Counted from the stretch's first letter, positions 43,991 to 52,628 are shown. The stretch is DNA of 64,000 nt from Paramylibacter ulvae (GCF_014652655.1 NZ_BMZF01000003.1:124001-188000); one strand, 5' to 3'. Numbers and translations are program-made. The notes: generated by a model not told the origin, from the sequence alone.

Positions 43991-44782
43991 TTAGGTGAAC
44001 TTGGGCGGGCGTTTGGCCATTTGCGCGGCGACCTTTTCCATCTGGTTTTTGCCACCGATGATTTCGGCCTGAATGTGTGCTTCTGTATTCAGGGCGGATT
44101 TGGTGGTGCCCCATGTTTCATTGACCAGCCGTTTGGACGCGGCCAATGCATCGGGGGATTGTTGTTTCAACCCATCAATCATCCCCATGGCAACGGCCAA
44201 AGGATCGGCGGCAACATGGGTGATAAGCCCCAGTTTTTTCGCCTCTTTCATATCCAAAACGCGCCCTGTCATGATCAGATCAAGCGCTTGATCGGCGCGC
44301 ATCAAACGGGGCAGGGATTGGGAAATGCCCATATCGGGGATCAGACCCCATTTGGCCTCCATAATCGCGAATTTGGCATCCTCGGCGGCGATACGAAAAT
44401 CCGCGCCAAGTGCAAGCTGTGCGCCCGCGCCAAAACACACACCTTCGATTACCGCAATCACGGGAACGGGCACTTCGGCCCAGATTGCGGAGGGGGCTTG
44501 GAATTCATTTGGCGCACCTTCGGGGACTTCGACCATGCGTTTTTTCACGCCTTCCAAATCACCCGCAAGCGACATCAAACTAGCCAGATCAATGCCCGAA
44601 CAAAATGTGTTATCCGCACCTTGGATAATCACCGCACGCAATCCTGCGGTCTGCGCAAGCTCTGCACCCGTTGCGGCCAGTTCCTGCATCATTTCAAATG
44701 ACATCGCGTTTTTCTTGTCGGGGCGGTTTAACGTGACCAATGCGATATTGTCATCAATGTCGAGTGTCAGCGTATTGAGCAT
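43991..44782 (-). CDS. Enoyl-CoA hydratase/isomerase family protein
   Basis: 263-residue crotonase-fold protein. Visible are LVTLNRPDKKNAMSFEMMQE, oxyanion-hole motif TFCSGIDLASL (about residues 59-69), EGVCFGAGAQLALGADFRIA (about 112-131), and AIMEAKWGLIPDMG, where Glu and the following Asp correspond to catalytic positions. C-terminal AKKLGLITHVAADPLAVAM is typical. Substrate cannot be given; fatty acid or amino acid catabolism is likely. Located 42 bases upstream of rimO on the same strand, possibly in one transcript. Confidence 0.88.
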   Translation of the reverse strand: MLNTLTLDIDDNIALVTLNRPDKKNAMSFEMMQELAATGAELAQTAGLRAVIIQGADNTFCSGIDLASLMSLAGDLEGVKKRMVEVPEGAPNEFQAPSAIWAEVPVPVIAVIEGVCFGAGAQLALGADFRIAAEDAKFAIMEAKWGLIPDMGISQSLPRLMRADQALDLIMTGRVLDMKEAKKLGLITHVAADPLAVAMGMIDGLKQQSPDALAASKRLVNETWGTTKSALNTEAHIQAEIIGGKNQMEKVAAQMAKRPPKFT

Positions 44783-44853
44783 GGTTCTGTCCCTTGGGTT
44801 GTTTGGTGGCAGGTTAGCGTGTTGCCAAACAAAACGCCAAATGAAACGTGGCG

Positions 44854-46524
44854 TTATTTATCAGGGGTGAGCGTACCGCGATAGGCTGCGATTAAACCCA
44901 CGAATGGGGCGGCGATCCGCACGTTGAAATGAAATTTCCCATCAAGGGTGGATTCAAAACTGTCCCCACTTGGCAACAGGAATTTTGGCATGGGAATACC
45001 CAAGAAGGACCAGCGCCGTGGTTGCAAATATAAGCGATCATCGCGGATAACGAGCGCCATTGAAACGCGGATCACGCCAAAGCGTTCGGTTAACAAATGC
45101 GCATCGCGCCCCGTACCAATAGATTGGGTAGAGCAAAATTTTTGCCCATCGAAATCGCGTTCCCACAGCTCGCTGTTTTTTGATGGGGTAAAGGTGACGC
45201 TGACAGGAATTTCACCATCTGTTGTGGCAAATCCAAACATGCGCGCAATGATACGCGCCACGCGTGAATTTCCATGTTCGCCAGTAGCATTCCCCGACCA
45301 GCGACGCGGACGAGTAACATTGTGTAAATCCTGAACCTGTTTTGGCAGGGTATCAAACGCCGCGCCCAAAATTTGGCGATAAATCGGGGTATCACTGGTA
45401 ATGCTTTCACGCCAACCCGTGATAATTGTGCGATTGTTAAACGCCATATCATAATCTGCGAGTGACAATGCATTTGTAGCAGGACGCGCACCGTTTTCGG
45501 GGCGTTCCCCGCGCAAAAACTTGCGCAATATCACCTCGATCGCCATGGATGGGATGAAGGGGCCATCGTCGCCCTCTGCCAATAAATGCCACGACATTTC
45601 ATGGAGTTGGCCTTTGCGTGTTCCCTTGCCGTGGACAAACATTCCGCCACGATGTTCGCCAAACTTCATACGGTTCAAAACCCAATAAAATAGCGGCGAA
45701 AATCGTGTGAACGCTGGCAAGTTGAACTTTGCACGCGCCTTTGCCAACAGGTTCAAAATACGATGCAAGGACTCGGGCACGGGGCCTGCCCCCATCCAAA
45801 TGTCGGTGATGTCGGGATGGGCGCGTGGAATGACCTGTAGATCGGGAACATCAACCAGTGAAAAGCGCAAATTGCGCAACGGCAATTCACCAGGGGGTGC
45901 CACGGTGAAATATTTGCTTTCGCCAAGCCCGATTGCACGGGTGACAACACCACCGCGAGTGAGTTTCACATCACCACCTGCATAGCCAACAACGGCGCGC
46001 ATCACGTTTAACCCGATCCCCGCATAGGGCGATGGCGCAATGCCACCTGTAACCTGTTGCACCACCATCGTGTTTTCCATTTCGCGGATCACGGCGGCGG
46101 TTAATACAGGAAAGCTGCTCACGCCAGAGAGCATGAAAATATCAGCATCCTTGGCGGCGGCGTCAAATTGCGATGTGCCATAGACAAAGTCAGAGCCATC
46201 GGCAAAATCAAGATAGTTTACACCAGCGGCAATACATGCCGACAACACGTTATATGGATCATCGCCGTATTCTTGGAATGGGCCGGTGGCATCGATCAAT
46301 ACATCGGGGCGCAGATCAACTAAAATTGGTGCAATGGCATTACGATCAACGCCGATGGGTGTATATTGCGCCGTGCCAGATTGCGCCGCGCAAAATGTAC
46401 GCGCTTTGGCCAAATTACGCCCTGCGATGTAAATTTGAAATGGTGTATCCGACAATAATTCGGCCAAACGGCCACCAAACACGCCGTAACCACCAAGAAT
46501 CATGATTGTTTGGGCTTTTGACAT
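44854..46524 (-). CDS. Saccharopine dehydrogenase-like reductase fused to DUF4166
   Basis: 556-residue two-part protein. Residues 1-350: NAD(P)-binding saccharopine dehydrogenase-like domain with MILGGYGVFGGRLAELLSDT, IYIAGRNLAKAR, PDVLIDATGPFQEYGDDPYN, AGVNYLDFADGSDFVYG. Residues about 375-556: DUF4166-type domain (YRQILGAAFDTLPKQVQDLH, SGNATGEHGNSRVARIIARM, ELWERDFDGQKFCSTQS). Start ATG at 46524 (MSKAQTIMILGG). The fusion is probably an oxidoreductase acting on a lipid-like or polyketide-like compound; that is inference. Divergent from a TetR regulator with a 154-base shared control region, so likely regulated by it. Confidence 0.85.
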   Translation of the reverse strand: MSKAQTIMILGGYGVFGGRLAELLSDTPFQIYIAGRNLAKARTFCAAQSGTAQYTPIGVDRNAIAPILVDLRPDVLIDATGPFQEYGDDPYNVLSACIAAGVNYLDFADGSDFVYGTSQFDAAAKDADIFMLSGVSSFPVLTAAVIREMENTMVVQQVTGGIAPSPYAGIGLNVMRAVVGYAGGDVKLTRGGVVTRAIGLGESKYFTVAPPGELPLRNLRFSLVDVPDLQVIPRAHPDITDIWMGAGPVPESLHRILNLLAKARAKFNLPAFTRFSPLFYWVLNRMKFGEHRGGMFVHGKGTRKGQLHEMSWHLLAEGDDGPFIPSMAIEVILRKFLRGERPENGARPATNALSLADYDMAFNNRTIITGWRESITSDTPIYRQILGAAFDTLPKQVQDLHNVTRPRRWSGNATGEHGNSRVARIIARMFGFATTDGEIPVSVTFTPSKNSELWERDFDGQKFCSTQSIGTGRDAHLLTERFGVIRVSMALVIRDDRLYLQPRRWSFLGIPMPKFLLPSGDSFESTLDGKFHFNVRIAAPFVGLIAAYRGTLTPDK

Positions 46525-46623
46525 CTGCGTCCCCGAATTGGATATGTCGTGATCAAATACTGACACTGGCGTGGGCACAACTGCGCGAAATGGCGCAGGT
46601 TTGGGCGAAACCCATCGTTTCGC

Positions 46624-46645
46624 AACGTCCAAGTCAATTGACGTT
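46624..46645. promoter_or_regulatory. Candidate TetR operator in divergent control region
   Basis: Inverted arms AACGTC (46624-46629) and GACGTT (46640-46645) surround a palindromic core TCAATTGA (46634-46641). A TTGACA box begins at 46644, 35 bases before the start codon of the tetR-type gene, so a bound dimer would cover a promoter. Spacing to a -10 (GACAAT at 46665) is 15 bases, a bit short. Confidence 0.45.
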
Positions 46646-46678
46646 GACATACACAGTACATCGCGACAATGCTCTGAT

Positions 46679-47221
46679 ATGAGCAAATCAGATAAAACCA
46701 AATCCGCCATTTTGAATGTGGCACGCAAACAATTTTGGGCGCATGGCTATTCCAACGTGTCTTTGCGCGATATTACATCAGAGGTCGGTGTCGATGTCGC
46801 ACTTGTGTCGCGCTATTTTGGATCGAAACTCGGCCTGTTTAACGCCACTTTGGCCGATGTTTATGACTGGCCAGAATTGTTTGAAAGCCGCAATCCAGAC
46901 GTTGCAAAGGTGTTGATCGCTCGGCTTTGCGATGATGGCACTGGTCAAGCCGTGGTTCAGATGTTGATCGCAAATGTCACCGACCCAGAGGTTGGCGCGA
47001 TGGTACAAGAGGATTTCACAAAACGTGTGGTCGCACCACTGGAAACCATCGTTGGGAGCGCGTGGGCAAAGGAACGCGTAGCCATGTTCTTGGCTGCAAT
47101 GATTGGCATGTCGATGATGCGACAATCATTTGGTGTGGCAGGTGTCGCCGATGCCAGTAATGAAAATTACGCCAAACAGTTGCAACATCTGGCGCGAAAC
47201 GCGCTGCGCTATATTGCTTAA
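46679..47221 (+). CDS. TetR/AcrR family transcriptional regulator
   Basis: 180-residue regulator. N-terminal helix-turn-helix (about residues 8-55): KSAILNVARKQFWAHGYSNV, SLRDITSEVGVDVALVSRYF, GSKLGLFNATLADVYD, which fits the TetR domain precisely. The C-terminal ligand domain (about 60-180) is helical, with AMIGMSMMRQSFGVAGVADA. I chose ATG at 46679 since the domain begins right after it; an in-frame start at 46571 would lie in the control region. Divergent from the reductase-DUF4166 gene, the likely target, and 81 bases ahead of the hydantoinase-like gene on the same strand. Confidence 0.92.
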   Translation: MSKSDKTKSAILNVARKQFWAHGYSNVSLRDITSEVGVDVALVSRYFGSKLGLFNATLADVYDWPELFESRNPDVAKVLIARLCDDGTGQAVVQMLIANVTDPEVGAMVQEDFTKRVVAPLETIVGSAWAKERVAMFLAAMIGMSMMRQSFGVAGVADASNENYAKQLQHLARNALRYIA

Positions 47222-47302
47222 ACTGGTGTGAAAGCGTCTTTTTTCGACTGACATAAAAAATTCAACACGCTACATCTGGTGCAATCGAAAAGGATTGTGA
47301 AC

Positions 47303-49312
47303 ATGGCGTTGATGTTGGGTGTTGATACGGGTGGAACATATACCGATGCGGTGTTGATCCGCGACGAGGAAACGGTTGTCGCATCCGCGAAATCCCTAAC
47401 CACGCGTCAAGATTTATCCGTGGGCATTTCACGCGCAATTGCATCCGTTTTGGAACAATCTGGCGCGGATAAATCCCAGATTGCAATGGCGTCCATGTCC
47501 ACCACACTGGCCACAAACGCGCTGGTCGAGGGGCAGGGTGGGCGCGTTGGTTTGATCCTGATTGGGTTTTCGGAAAAGGACGTTGCGCGCCAAGGATTGG
47601 AAGCCGCGCTAAAGGGCGATCCGGTGGTTTTTGTTACGGGTGGTCACAACCATGCGGGTGGCGAAATTGCACCGTTGGATGTGGTGCATTTGCGCGCTGA
47701 GCTGGCGAAAATCGCGGGTGATTTATCGGGCATCGCAATCGCGAGCCAGTTTGCCACACGCAACCCCGTGCATGAAGTGGAAGCGCGTGAAATTGTGCGC
47801 GAAACCTGTGCGTTGCCCGTGTCTTGCTCGCACGATCTGAGCGCGAAATTGGGCGGACCGAAACGTGCGATGACAGCGGTGTTGAATGCGCGCCTGATTG
47901 GCATGATCGACCATCTGATCGCTGCGACCGAAGGGTTGTTGTGTGATCTGAATATCAACGCACCCTTGATGGTTGTGCGTGGTGATGGCGCATTGATCAG
48001 TGCGGATCAAGCCCGTGAAAAACCGATTGAAACCATCCTGTCTGGACCCGCCGCATCCATCGTGGGGGCGCGTTGGTTAACCGATGCAACCGATGCGTTG
48101 GTGTCTGATATTGGTGGCACGACCACGGATATCGCATTGCTGCGCGATGGGCGCCCGATGATTGATCCTGATGGTGCAAGTGTGGGTGGTTTGCGCACCA
48201 TGGTGGAGGCGGTTGCAATGCGCACGACGGGTCTGGGCGGGGATTCAGAGGTGCATATCGACAAGGATGGCTTGAGCGGTGGATTACAGCTTGGCCCGCG
48301 CCGTGTGTTGCCGATTTCGTTGCTGGCAAAGGATTGGCCGGAACTGGTTCACGCCACCTTAGATCGGCAAATAAATGATTGGCGCGTGGGTGAATTTACC
48401 GCGCGGTTTGTTGTGCCCGTGCAAGGTTTTGATCGGTCTCCCGCAGGTTTGGATGCACGTGATTTGCGGCTGTTAGAACGCATCGGCGATACACCAAAAC
48501 CGCTAGGTGATGTGTTGCAAACACGGGTGGAATTGGGGGCGCTTGATCGGTTGATTTCGCGCGGACTTGTGATCGTCAGTGCGATCACCGCATCGGATGC
48601 GAGCCATGTTTTGGGGCGGGTTGATATTTGGGATATTGGCGCGGCTGAAAAGGCACTGACGCTATTTGCGCGCCAACGCACGGGGGCGGGTGTTTGTGTG
48701 GCGCGTGATGCGCCTGAGTTAGCGCAAAAAATTGTTGATCAACTGACCCAACAAACCAGCGAGGCATTGTTAGAAGCCGCATTCGCAGAGGAACCAATTT
48801 TCGACGGTTCCCCGCGCGAATTGGCGCGCCATGCGTTAATGAAATCGGGGCTGAATAATCATCGTAATGTTGTTGCGATCAAGGCGGGTTTGAACCTGCC
48901 CGTCATCGGGCTGGGTGCATCAGCGCGGTCGTATTACGGCGCGGTTGGCGATCGGTTGAACACCACGACAATTTTACCCGAACACGGTGGTGTCGCCAAT
49001 GCAATTGGCGCGGTGGTGGGCCAGATAACCATGCGCGAAACGGGCGAAGTGAATAGTGCCGGCGAAGGGCGTTTTCAGACATTTCTTGATAACGGCCCTC
49101 AGATGTTTGATGATCAGACCCAAGCATTGGCAAAGCTGGAACAAGAATTGAAAAATCGCGCCCACGCGGCGGCCATTGCGGCGGGCGCACAGGATGTGCG
49201 TATTCAAGTGTCACAAGACATTCAAACTGCTGATGTAGAAAACCGGCAAGTGTTTGTTTCAGCACAAATAACCGTCACAGCAAGCGGGCGACCACGCATT
49301 GCAATTGAATAG
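47303..49312 (+). CDS. Hydantoinase/oxoprolinase family protein (HyuA-like)
   Basis: 669-residue ATP-dependent ring-opening amidohydrolase of the ASKHA fold. ATG at 47303 with AAGGA eight bases upstream. N-terminal phosphate loop MLGVDTGGTYTDAVLIRDEE (about residues 4-23), central DIGGTTTDIALLRDGRPMID (about 267-286) and C-terminal GLGASARSYYGAVGDRLNTT. Enzymes of this type open 5-membered cyclic amides such as N-methylhydantoin or oxoproline, or act as acetone/acetophenone carboxylase subunits. The usual HyuB partner is missing in the neighbourhood, so it may work alone. Followed nine bases later by a HAD hydrolase. Confidence 0.88.
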   Translation: MALMLGVDTGGTYTDAVLIRDEETVVASAKSLTTRQDLSVGISRAIASVLEQSGADKSQIAMASMSTTLATNALVEGQGGRVGLILIGFSEKDVARQGLEAALKGDPVVFVTGGHNHAGGEIAPLDVVHLRAELAKIAGDLSGIAIASQFATRNPVHEVEAREIVRETCALPVSCSHDLSAKLGGPKRAMTAVLNARLIGMIDHLIAATEGLLCDLNINAPLMVVRGDGALISADQAREKPIETILSGPAASIVGARWLTDATDALVSDIGGTTTDIALLRDGRPMIDPDGASVGGLRTMVEAVAMRTTGLGGDSEVHIDKDGLSGGLQLGPRRVLPISLLAKDWPELVHATLDRQINDWRVGEFTARFVVPVQGFDRSPAGLDARDLRLLERIGDTPKPLGDVLQTRVELGALDRLISRGLVIVSAITASDASHVLGRVDIWDIGAAEKALTLFARQRTGAGVCVARDAPELAQKIVDQLTQQTSEALLEAAFAEEPIFDGSPRELARHALMKSGLNNHRNVVAIKAGLNLPVIGLGASARSYYGAVGDRLNTTTILPEHGGVANAIGAVVGQITMRETGEVNSAGEGRFQTFLDNGPQMFDDQTQALAKLEQELKNRAHAAAIAAGAQDVRIQVSQDIQTADVENRQVFVSAQITVTASGRPRIAIE

Positions 49313-49321
49313 GAAAGACCA

Positions 49322-50026
49322 ATGATTACACATGTTTGTTTCGATGCGGATGACACGCTTTGGGAAGAGGGAAAATTTTTCATCGCGGCGGAATTTGTAT
49401 TGGCGGATGTGTTGGCAAAATATGCGCCAAACGAGGATATCGCCGATATTTTATTGGGGGTCGAACGCGCCAATGTTCCCACGCTTGGCTATGGTGTGAA
49501 AAGCTATACCTTGTCGTTGATCGAGGCGGCGTTAAAGATTTCAGATTACCAAATCAGCGCACGCGAAATCGGGCGGGTGATGGATGCGGGGCGCGCCATT
49601 TTGCGCCATCCGATGGAAATGCCAGAAGGGTTGGTTGATGTTTTAACCAGTTTGCGCAAATCCTATAAATTGGTGGTGATTACCAAGGGTGATTTGGTGG
49701 ATCAAAACCATAAATTAGATCGATCAAACCTGCGCGATTATTTTGATGAAATCCATGTGGTGATCGAAAAAGACGCGCCAAAATATACCGAGATTTTTGA
49801 TGGGTTTGATGTGGCGCCTGAACACTGTTTAATGATCGGGAATTCGATGAAATCCGATGTGGTTCCTGCGATTGATGCAGGGGGTTGGGGCGTGTATTTG
49901 CCCCATACGGTCACATGGCAATTAGAGAGCGCGGATGAACCCGTGGATGCACCAAAATACCGCCGCTTGAAACATATTTCAGAGCTGCCCGCATTGCTGG
50001 CCGAATTGAATAAAACGCCCGTGTGA
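49322..50026 (+). CDS. HAD family hydrolase
   Basis: 234-residue phosphatase-type protein. Motif I HVCFDADDTLWE (nucleophile Asp8 and Asp10), cap domain about 20-85, motif II LVVITKGDLVDQ (Thr), motif III Lys in VIEKDAPKYTEIF, motif IV CLMIGNSMKSDVVPAIDAGG. The four motifs are intact. Substrate unknown. Nine bases after the hydantoinase-like gene, so co-transcribed with it. The final codons (TPV and stop) run into the second GGACA repeat. Confidence 0.9.
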   Translation: MITHVCFDADDTLWEEGKFFIAAEFVLADVLAKYAPNEDIADILLGVERANVPTLGYGVKSYTLSLIEAALKISDYQISAREIGRVMDAGRAILRHPMEMPEGLVDVLTSLRKSYKLVVITKGDLVDQNHKLDRSNLRDYFDEIHVVIEKDAPKYTEIFDGFDVAPEHCLMIGNSMKSDVVPAIDAGGWGVYLPHTVTWQLESADEPVDAPKYRRLKHISELPALLAELNKTPV

Positions 50027-50072
50027 CAGACGTGGGACACATGGCGGACAAACGTGCGACATGTGGCGGGCG
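50024..50072. repeat. Phased 11-bp GGACA repeat, locus 2
   Basis: TGACA at 50024, GGACA at 50035, GGACA at 50046, CGACA at 50057 and the degenerate GGGCG at 50068: again exactly 11 bases apart, with spacers GACGTG, CATGGC, AACGTG, TGTGGC. It begins at the stop codon of the HAD gene and lies upstream of the BrnA-like gene. Same periodic pattern as at 39490-39538, more degenerate at the right end. Confidence 0.8.
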
Positions 50073-50144
50073 GGTTAAGGGCGGGTAAATGCGCCGCGCG
50101 AATGCTTGGCAAAATGTAAACACCCGTCTGGCAATCTGTTTGTC

Positions 50145-50546
50145 ATGACAACAAATGCACAAAAACAAAAACGCGCCCTGACGCAATTCATGGACAGCGC
50201 GCTGGATTTACAAAGCAATTTTTTAATCTGGAACATGCGCGGGGCATTGCCCCCTGAATGGGACGAGATTGACATCAACGCACCCGTTCCACCCAAAAAA
50301 GAAAAGATCAGCATCCGCATGGACGCCGATGTAATTAAATATTTCCGCGCGCTTGGCCCCCATTACACAACACAAATCAACGCTGTGTTACGCTGTTTCG
50401 TGATGGGACGGCTGGCCAATACATTACACATCCGCGAAGAAGGTTTGAGCATTGACGAATTGATGAACGGCTATCGCCAGAAAACAATCGCGGAGCTGGA
50501 AATGGAAGCGCGGATGAAAGCACGGCGGGAGGGTGGTGAGAATTAA
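50145..50546 (+). CDS. Orphan BrnA-like (DUF4415) antitoxin-type protein
   Basis: 133-residue protein. The C-terminal half has the BrnA/DUF4415 ribbon-helix-helix pattern ISIRMDADVIKYFRALGPHY then TTQINAVLRCFVMGRL (about residues 62-100). BrnA normally is the DNA-binding antitoxin of the BrnT RNase toxin. Here no brnT is adjacent; the gene upstream is a HAD hydrolase and the one downstream is convergent. The N-terminus (FMDSALDLQSNFLIWNMRGA) is longer than usual. ATG at 50145 chosen; an in-frame start at 50106 lacks support. It may be a solitary regulator. The stop overlaps the stop of the convergent gene (TTAA). Confidence 0.78.
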   Translation: MTTNAQKQKRALTQFMDSALDLQSNFLIWNMRGALPPEWDEIDINAPVPPKKEKISIRMDADVIKYFRALGPHYTTQINAVLRCFVMGRLANTLHIREEGLSIDELMNGYRQKTIAELEMEARMKARREGGEN

Positions 50547-50914
50547 TCGAAGTTGATTTTTGGTTTACCCAATGTCGGTTCTGACTTGGTATGCAACTTT
50601 GATTTATCAAAATTTGGCGAAGTCGAAGAGCGATTTAGTAATTCTCTGGTCGCTTCGGCAGTGTCGATATTTGCGCGGGTGTTTTGCGCTTGCATCACGG
50701 TGAAAATTCCAGCGATTGAAATGATTAGCGGTTCGAGCACAGAAAGAATATACAGTTGCTTTGCCAATTCGCTGCCAAAGATATGTGATTGTGGGCTTTG
50801 GGTTGCGAGAAGATAGCAAAATAAGATGATTCCAAATAACACAAGAAACCATCCGATGACTTCACAGATTGCGCTCACTGTTTTGTTGAGCTGATAGTTA
50901 TAGCCTTGTTGCAT
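50543..50914 (-). CDS. Hypothetical membrane protein
   Basis: 123-residue protein, not recognised. ATG at 50914 with AGAGG five bases upstream; the in-frame TTG at 50929 lies in the ettA terminator. Two hydrophobic helices: about residues 17-39 (AICEVIGWFLVLFGIILFCY) and about 58-80 (LYILSVLEPLIISIAGIFTV), then a polar tail of about 40 residues (TAEATRELLNRSSTSPNFDK). Likely a small inner membrane protein with both ends on the same side. It overlaps the BrnA-like gene by four bases at the stops. Confidence 0.68.
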   Translation of the reverse strand: MQQGYNYQLNKTVSAICEVIGWFLVLFGIILFCYLLATQSPQSHIFGSELAKQLYILSVLEPLIISIAGIFTVMQAQNTRANIDTAEATRELLNRSSTSPNFDKSKLHTKSEPTLGKPKINFD

Positions 50915-50924
50915 TGTAACCTCT

Positions 50925-50955
50925 GACAAAAGCCAAACGCAGTGTTGCGTCTGGC
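50925..50955 (-). terminator. Rho-independent terminator after ettA
   Basis: On the minus strand GCCAGACGCA and TGCGTTTGGC (one G-T pair) form a 10-bp stem with loop ACAC, followed by TTTTGTC. It lies 18 bases beyond the ettA stop and just ahead of the small membrane protein gene. Confidence 0.8.
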
Positions 50956-50972
50956 TATGAAATGCAAGTGTA

Positions 50973-52628
50973 TTACCGCGTAAACTTCTTATATTTCACA
51001 CGCTTTGGTTCCAGCGCATCGGGGCCTAGGCGGCGTTTTTTGTCTTCTTCGTAATCTTCAAAGTTGCCTTCGAACCATTCGACATGGCTGTCGCCCTCAA
51101 ACGCGAGCATGTGGGTACAGATCCGATCGAGGAAAAAGCGATCGTGGGAAATGACCACGGCGCAGCCTGCGAAATCTGTGAGCGCGTCTTCTAGTGCACG
51201 AAGTGTTTCGACATCCAGATCGTTTGTCGGTTCATCGAGCAGCAACACATTGCCGCCATCCTTGAGCAATTTTGCCATATGCACGCGGTTGCGTTCACCA
51301 CCTGACAACAGGCCAAGCGGTTTTTGTTGATCGCCGCCTTTGAAATTGAATGATGAACAATAAGCGCGAGAGTTTACCTCTGCGTCGCCCAGTTTGATGA
51401 TGTCGGAACCACCCGAAATTTCATCCCAGACGGTTTTCTTGTCATCCAGCGCATCGCGGGATTGATCGACATAGGATAATTTCACCGTGTCACCAAATTC
51501 CAATGTGCCACTGTCGGGCGTTTCTTGGCCTGTCAGCATCCGAAACAGCGTGGATTTACCCGCACCATTGGGGCCAATCACGCCAACGATCCCACCAGGG
51601 GGGAGCGAGAATGACAGATCATCAATCAACAGATTGTCGCCAAATGCCTTGGACAAGTTTTCAACCTCGATCACCTTGGAACCCAGACGTGGGCCGTTGG
51701 GGATAATGATTTGTGCACGCCCGACCTTGTCCCGTTCGGATTGTTCGGCCAGCTCGTTATAGGCGTTGATCCGTGCCTTTTGTTTGGCTTGGCGGGCTTT
51801 TTGACCCTGACGCATCCATTCCAATTCGCGTTCCAGCGTTTTTTGTTTGGATTTGTCTTCGCGTGCCTCTTGTGACATGCGCTTGGCCTTTTGTTCCAGC
51901 CATGCGGAATAGTTGCCCTCGTATGGGATGCCGCGCCCGCGATCCAATTCCAAAATCCACGATGTGATATCATCAAGGAAATAACGATCGTGGGTGACGA
52001 TCAAAATTGTGCCTTTGTAATCGATCAAATGGTTTTGCAGCCATGCGATAGTTTCCGCATCCAGATGGTTTGTCGGTTCGTCCAAGAGCAACATATCTGG
52101 TTTTTCCAAGAGCAATTTGCACAAGGCCACACGGCGTTTTTCACCACCAGAAAGTTTGGACACATCCGCATCATCAGCGGGGCAGCGCAATGCTTCCATC
52201 GCGATGTCGATGCTCGCATCAAGGTTCCACAGATCAGCCGCGTCGATTTCATCCTGAAGTTTCGCCATTTCATCGGCGGTTTCTTCGGAATAGTTCATCG
52301 CAAGTTCGTTGTATTTATCCAATACCGCCTTTTGATCGGCAACGGCGAGCATCACGTTTTCGCGCACATTCAGCGTTTCATCCAAATGGGGTTCTTGGGG
52401 TAGGTAGCCAACGCGCGCGCCCTCTGCCGCCCATGCTTCACCTGTGAAATCCTTATCAATCCCCGCCATGATGCGCATCAAAGTGGATTTACCCGTGCCG
52501 TTCACCCCAACCACGCCGATTTTTACACCGGGCAGGAATGACAGGCGCACATTTTCAAAGCATTTTTTGCCACCGGGATAGGTTTTGGACACGCCGTCCA
52601 TGTGATACACATATTGATAAGATGCCAT
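50973..52628 (-). CDS. ettA: Energy-dependent translational throttle protein EttA (ABC-F)
   Basis: 551-residue soluble ABC-F protein with two nucleotide-binding domains and no membrane part; EttA binds the ribosomal E site and gates the first elongation step according to ATP/ADP level. First domain: Walker A GVVGVNGTGKSTLMRIMAGI, signature KLSGGEKRRVALCKLLLEKP, Walker B DMLLLDEPTNHLDAE. A positively charged linker with arm follows (RELEWMRQGQKARQAKQKAR). Second domain: GVIGPNGAGKSTLFRMLTGQ, LLSGGERNRVHMAKLL, NVLLLDEPTNDLDVE. Start YQYVYHMDGVSKTYPGGKK and length fit EttA among ABC-F subfamilies. Confidence 0.95.
   Translation of the reverse strand: MASYQYVYHMDGVSKTYPGGKKCFENVRLSFLPGVKIGVVGVNGTGKSTLMRIMAGIDKDFTGEAWAAEGARVGYLPQEPHLDETLNVRENVMLAVADQKAVLDKYNELAMNYSEETADEMAKLQDEIDAADLWNLDASIDIAMEALRCPADDADVSKLSGGEKRRVALCKLLLEKPDMLLLDEPTNHLDAETIAWLQNHLIDYKGTILIVTHDRYFLDDITSWILELDRGRGIPYEGNYSAWLEQKAKRMSQEAREDKSKQKTLERELEWMRQGQKARQAKQKARINAYNELAEQSERDKVGRAQIIIPNGPRLGSKVIEVENLSKAFGDNLLIDDLSFSLPPGGIVGVIGPNGAGKSTLFRMLTGQETPDSGTLEFGDTVKLSYVDQSRDALDDKKTVWDEISGGSDIIKLGDAEVNSRAYCSSFNFKGGDQQKPLGLLSGGERNRVHMAKLLKDGGNVLLLDEPTNDLDVETLRALEDALTDFAGCAVVISHDRFFLDRICTHMLAFEGDSHVEWFEGNFEDYEEDKKRRLGPDALEPKRVKYKKFTR

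Noticed and set aside
44325-44870. Long plus-strand ORF over the crotonase gene
   Set aside because: Antisense shadow of the enoyl-CoA hydratase gene; no domain, no ribosome binding site.
51891-52403. 170-codon plus-strand ORF inside ettA
   Set aside because: Shadow of the ABC-F gene; no recognisable domain.
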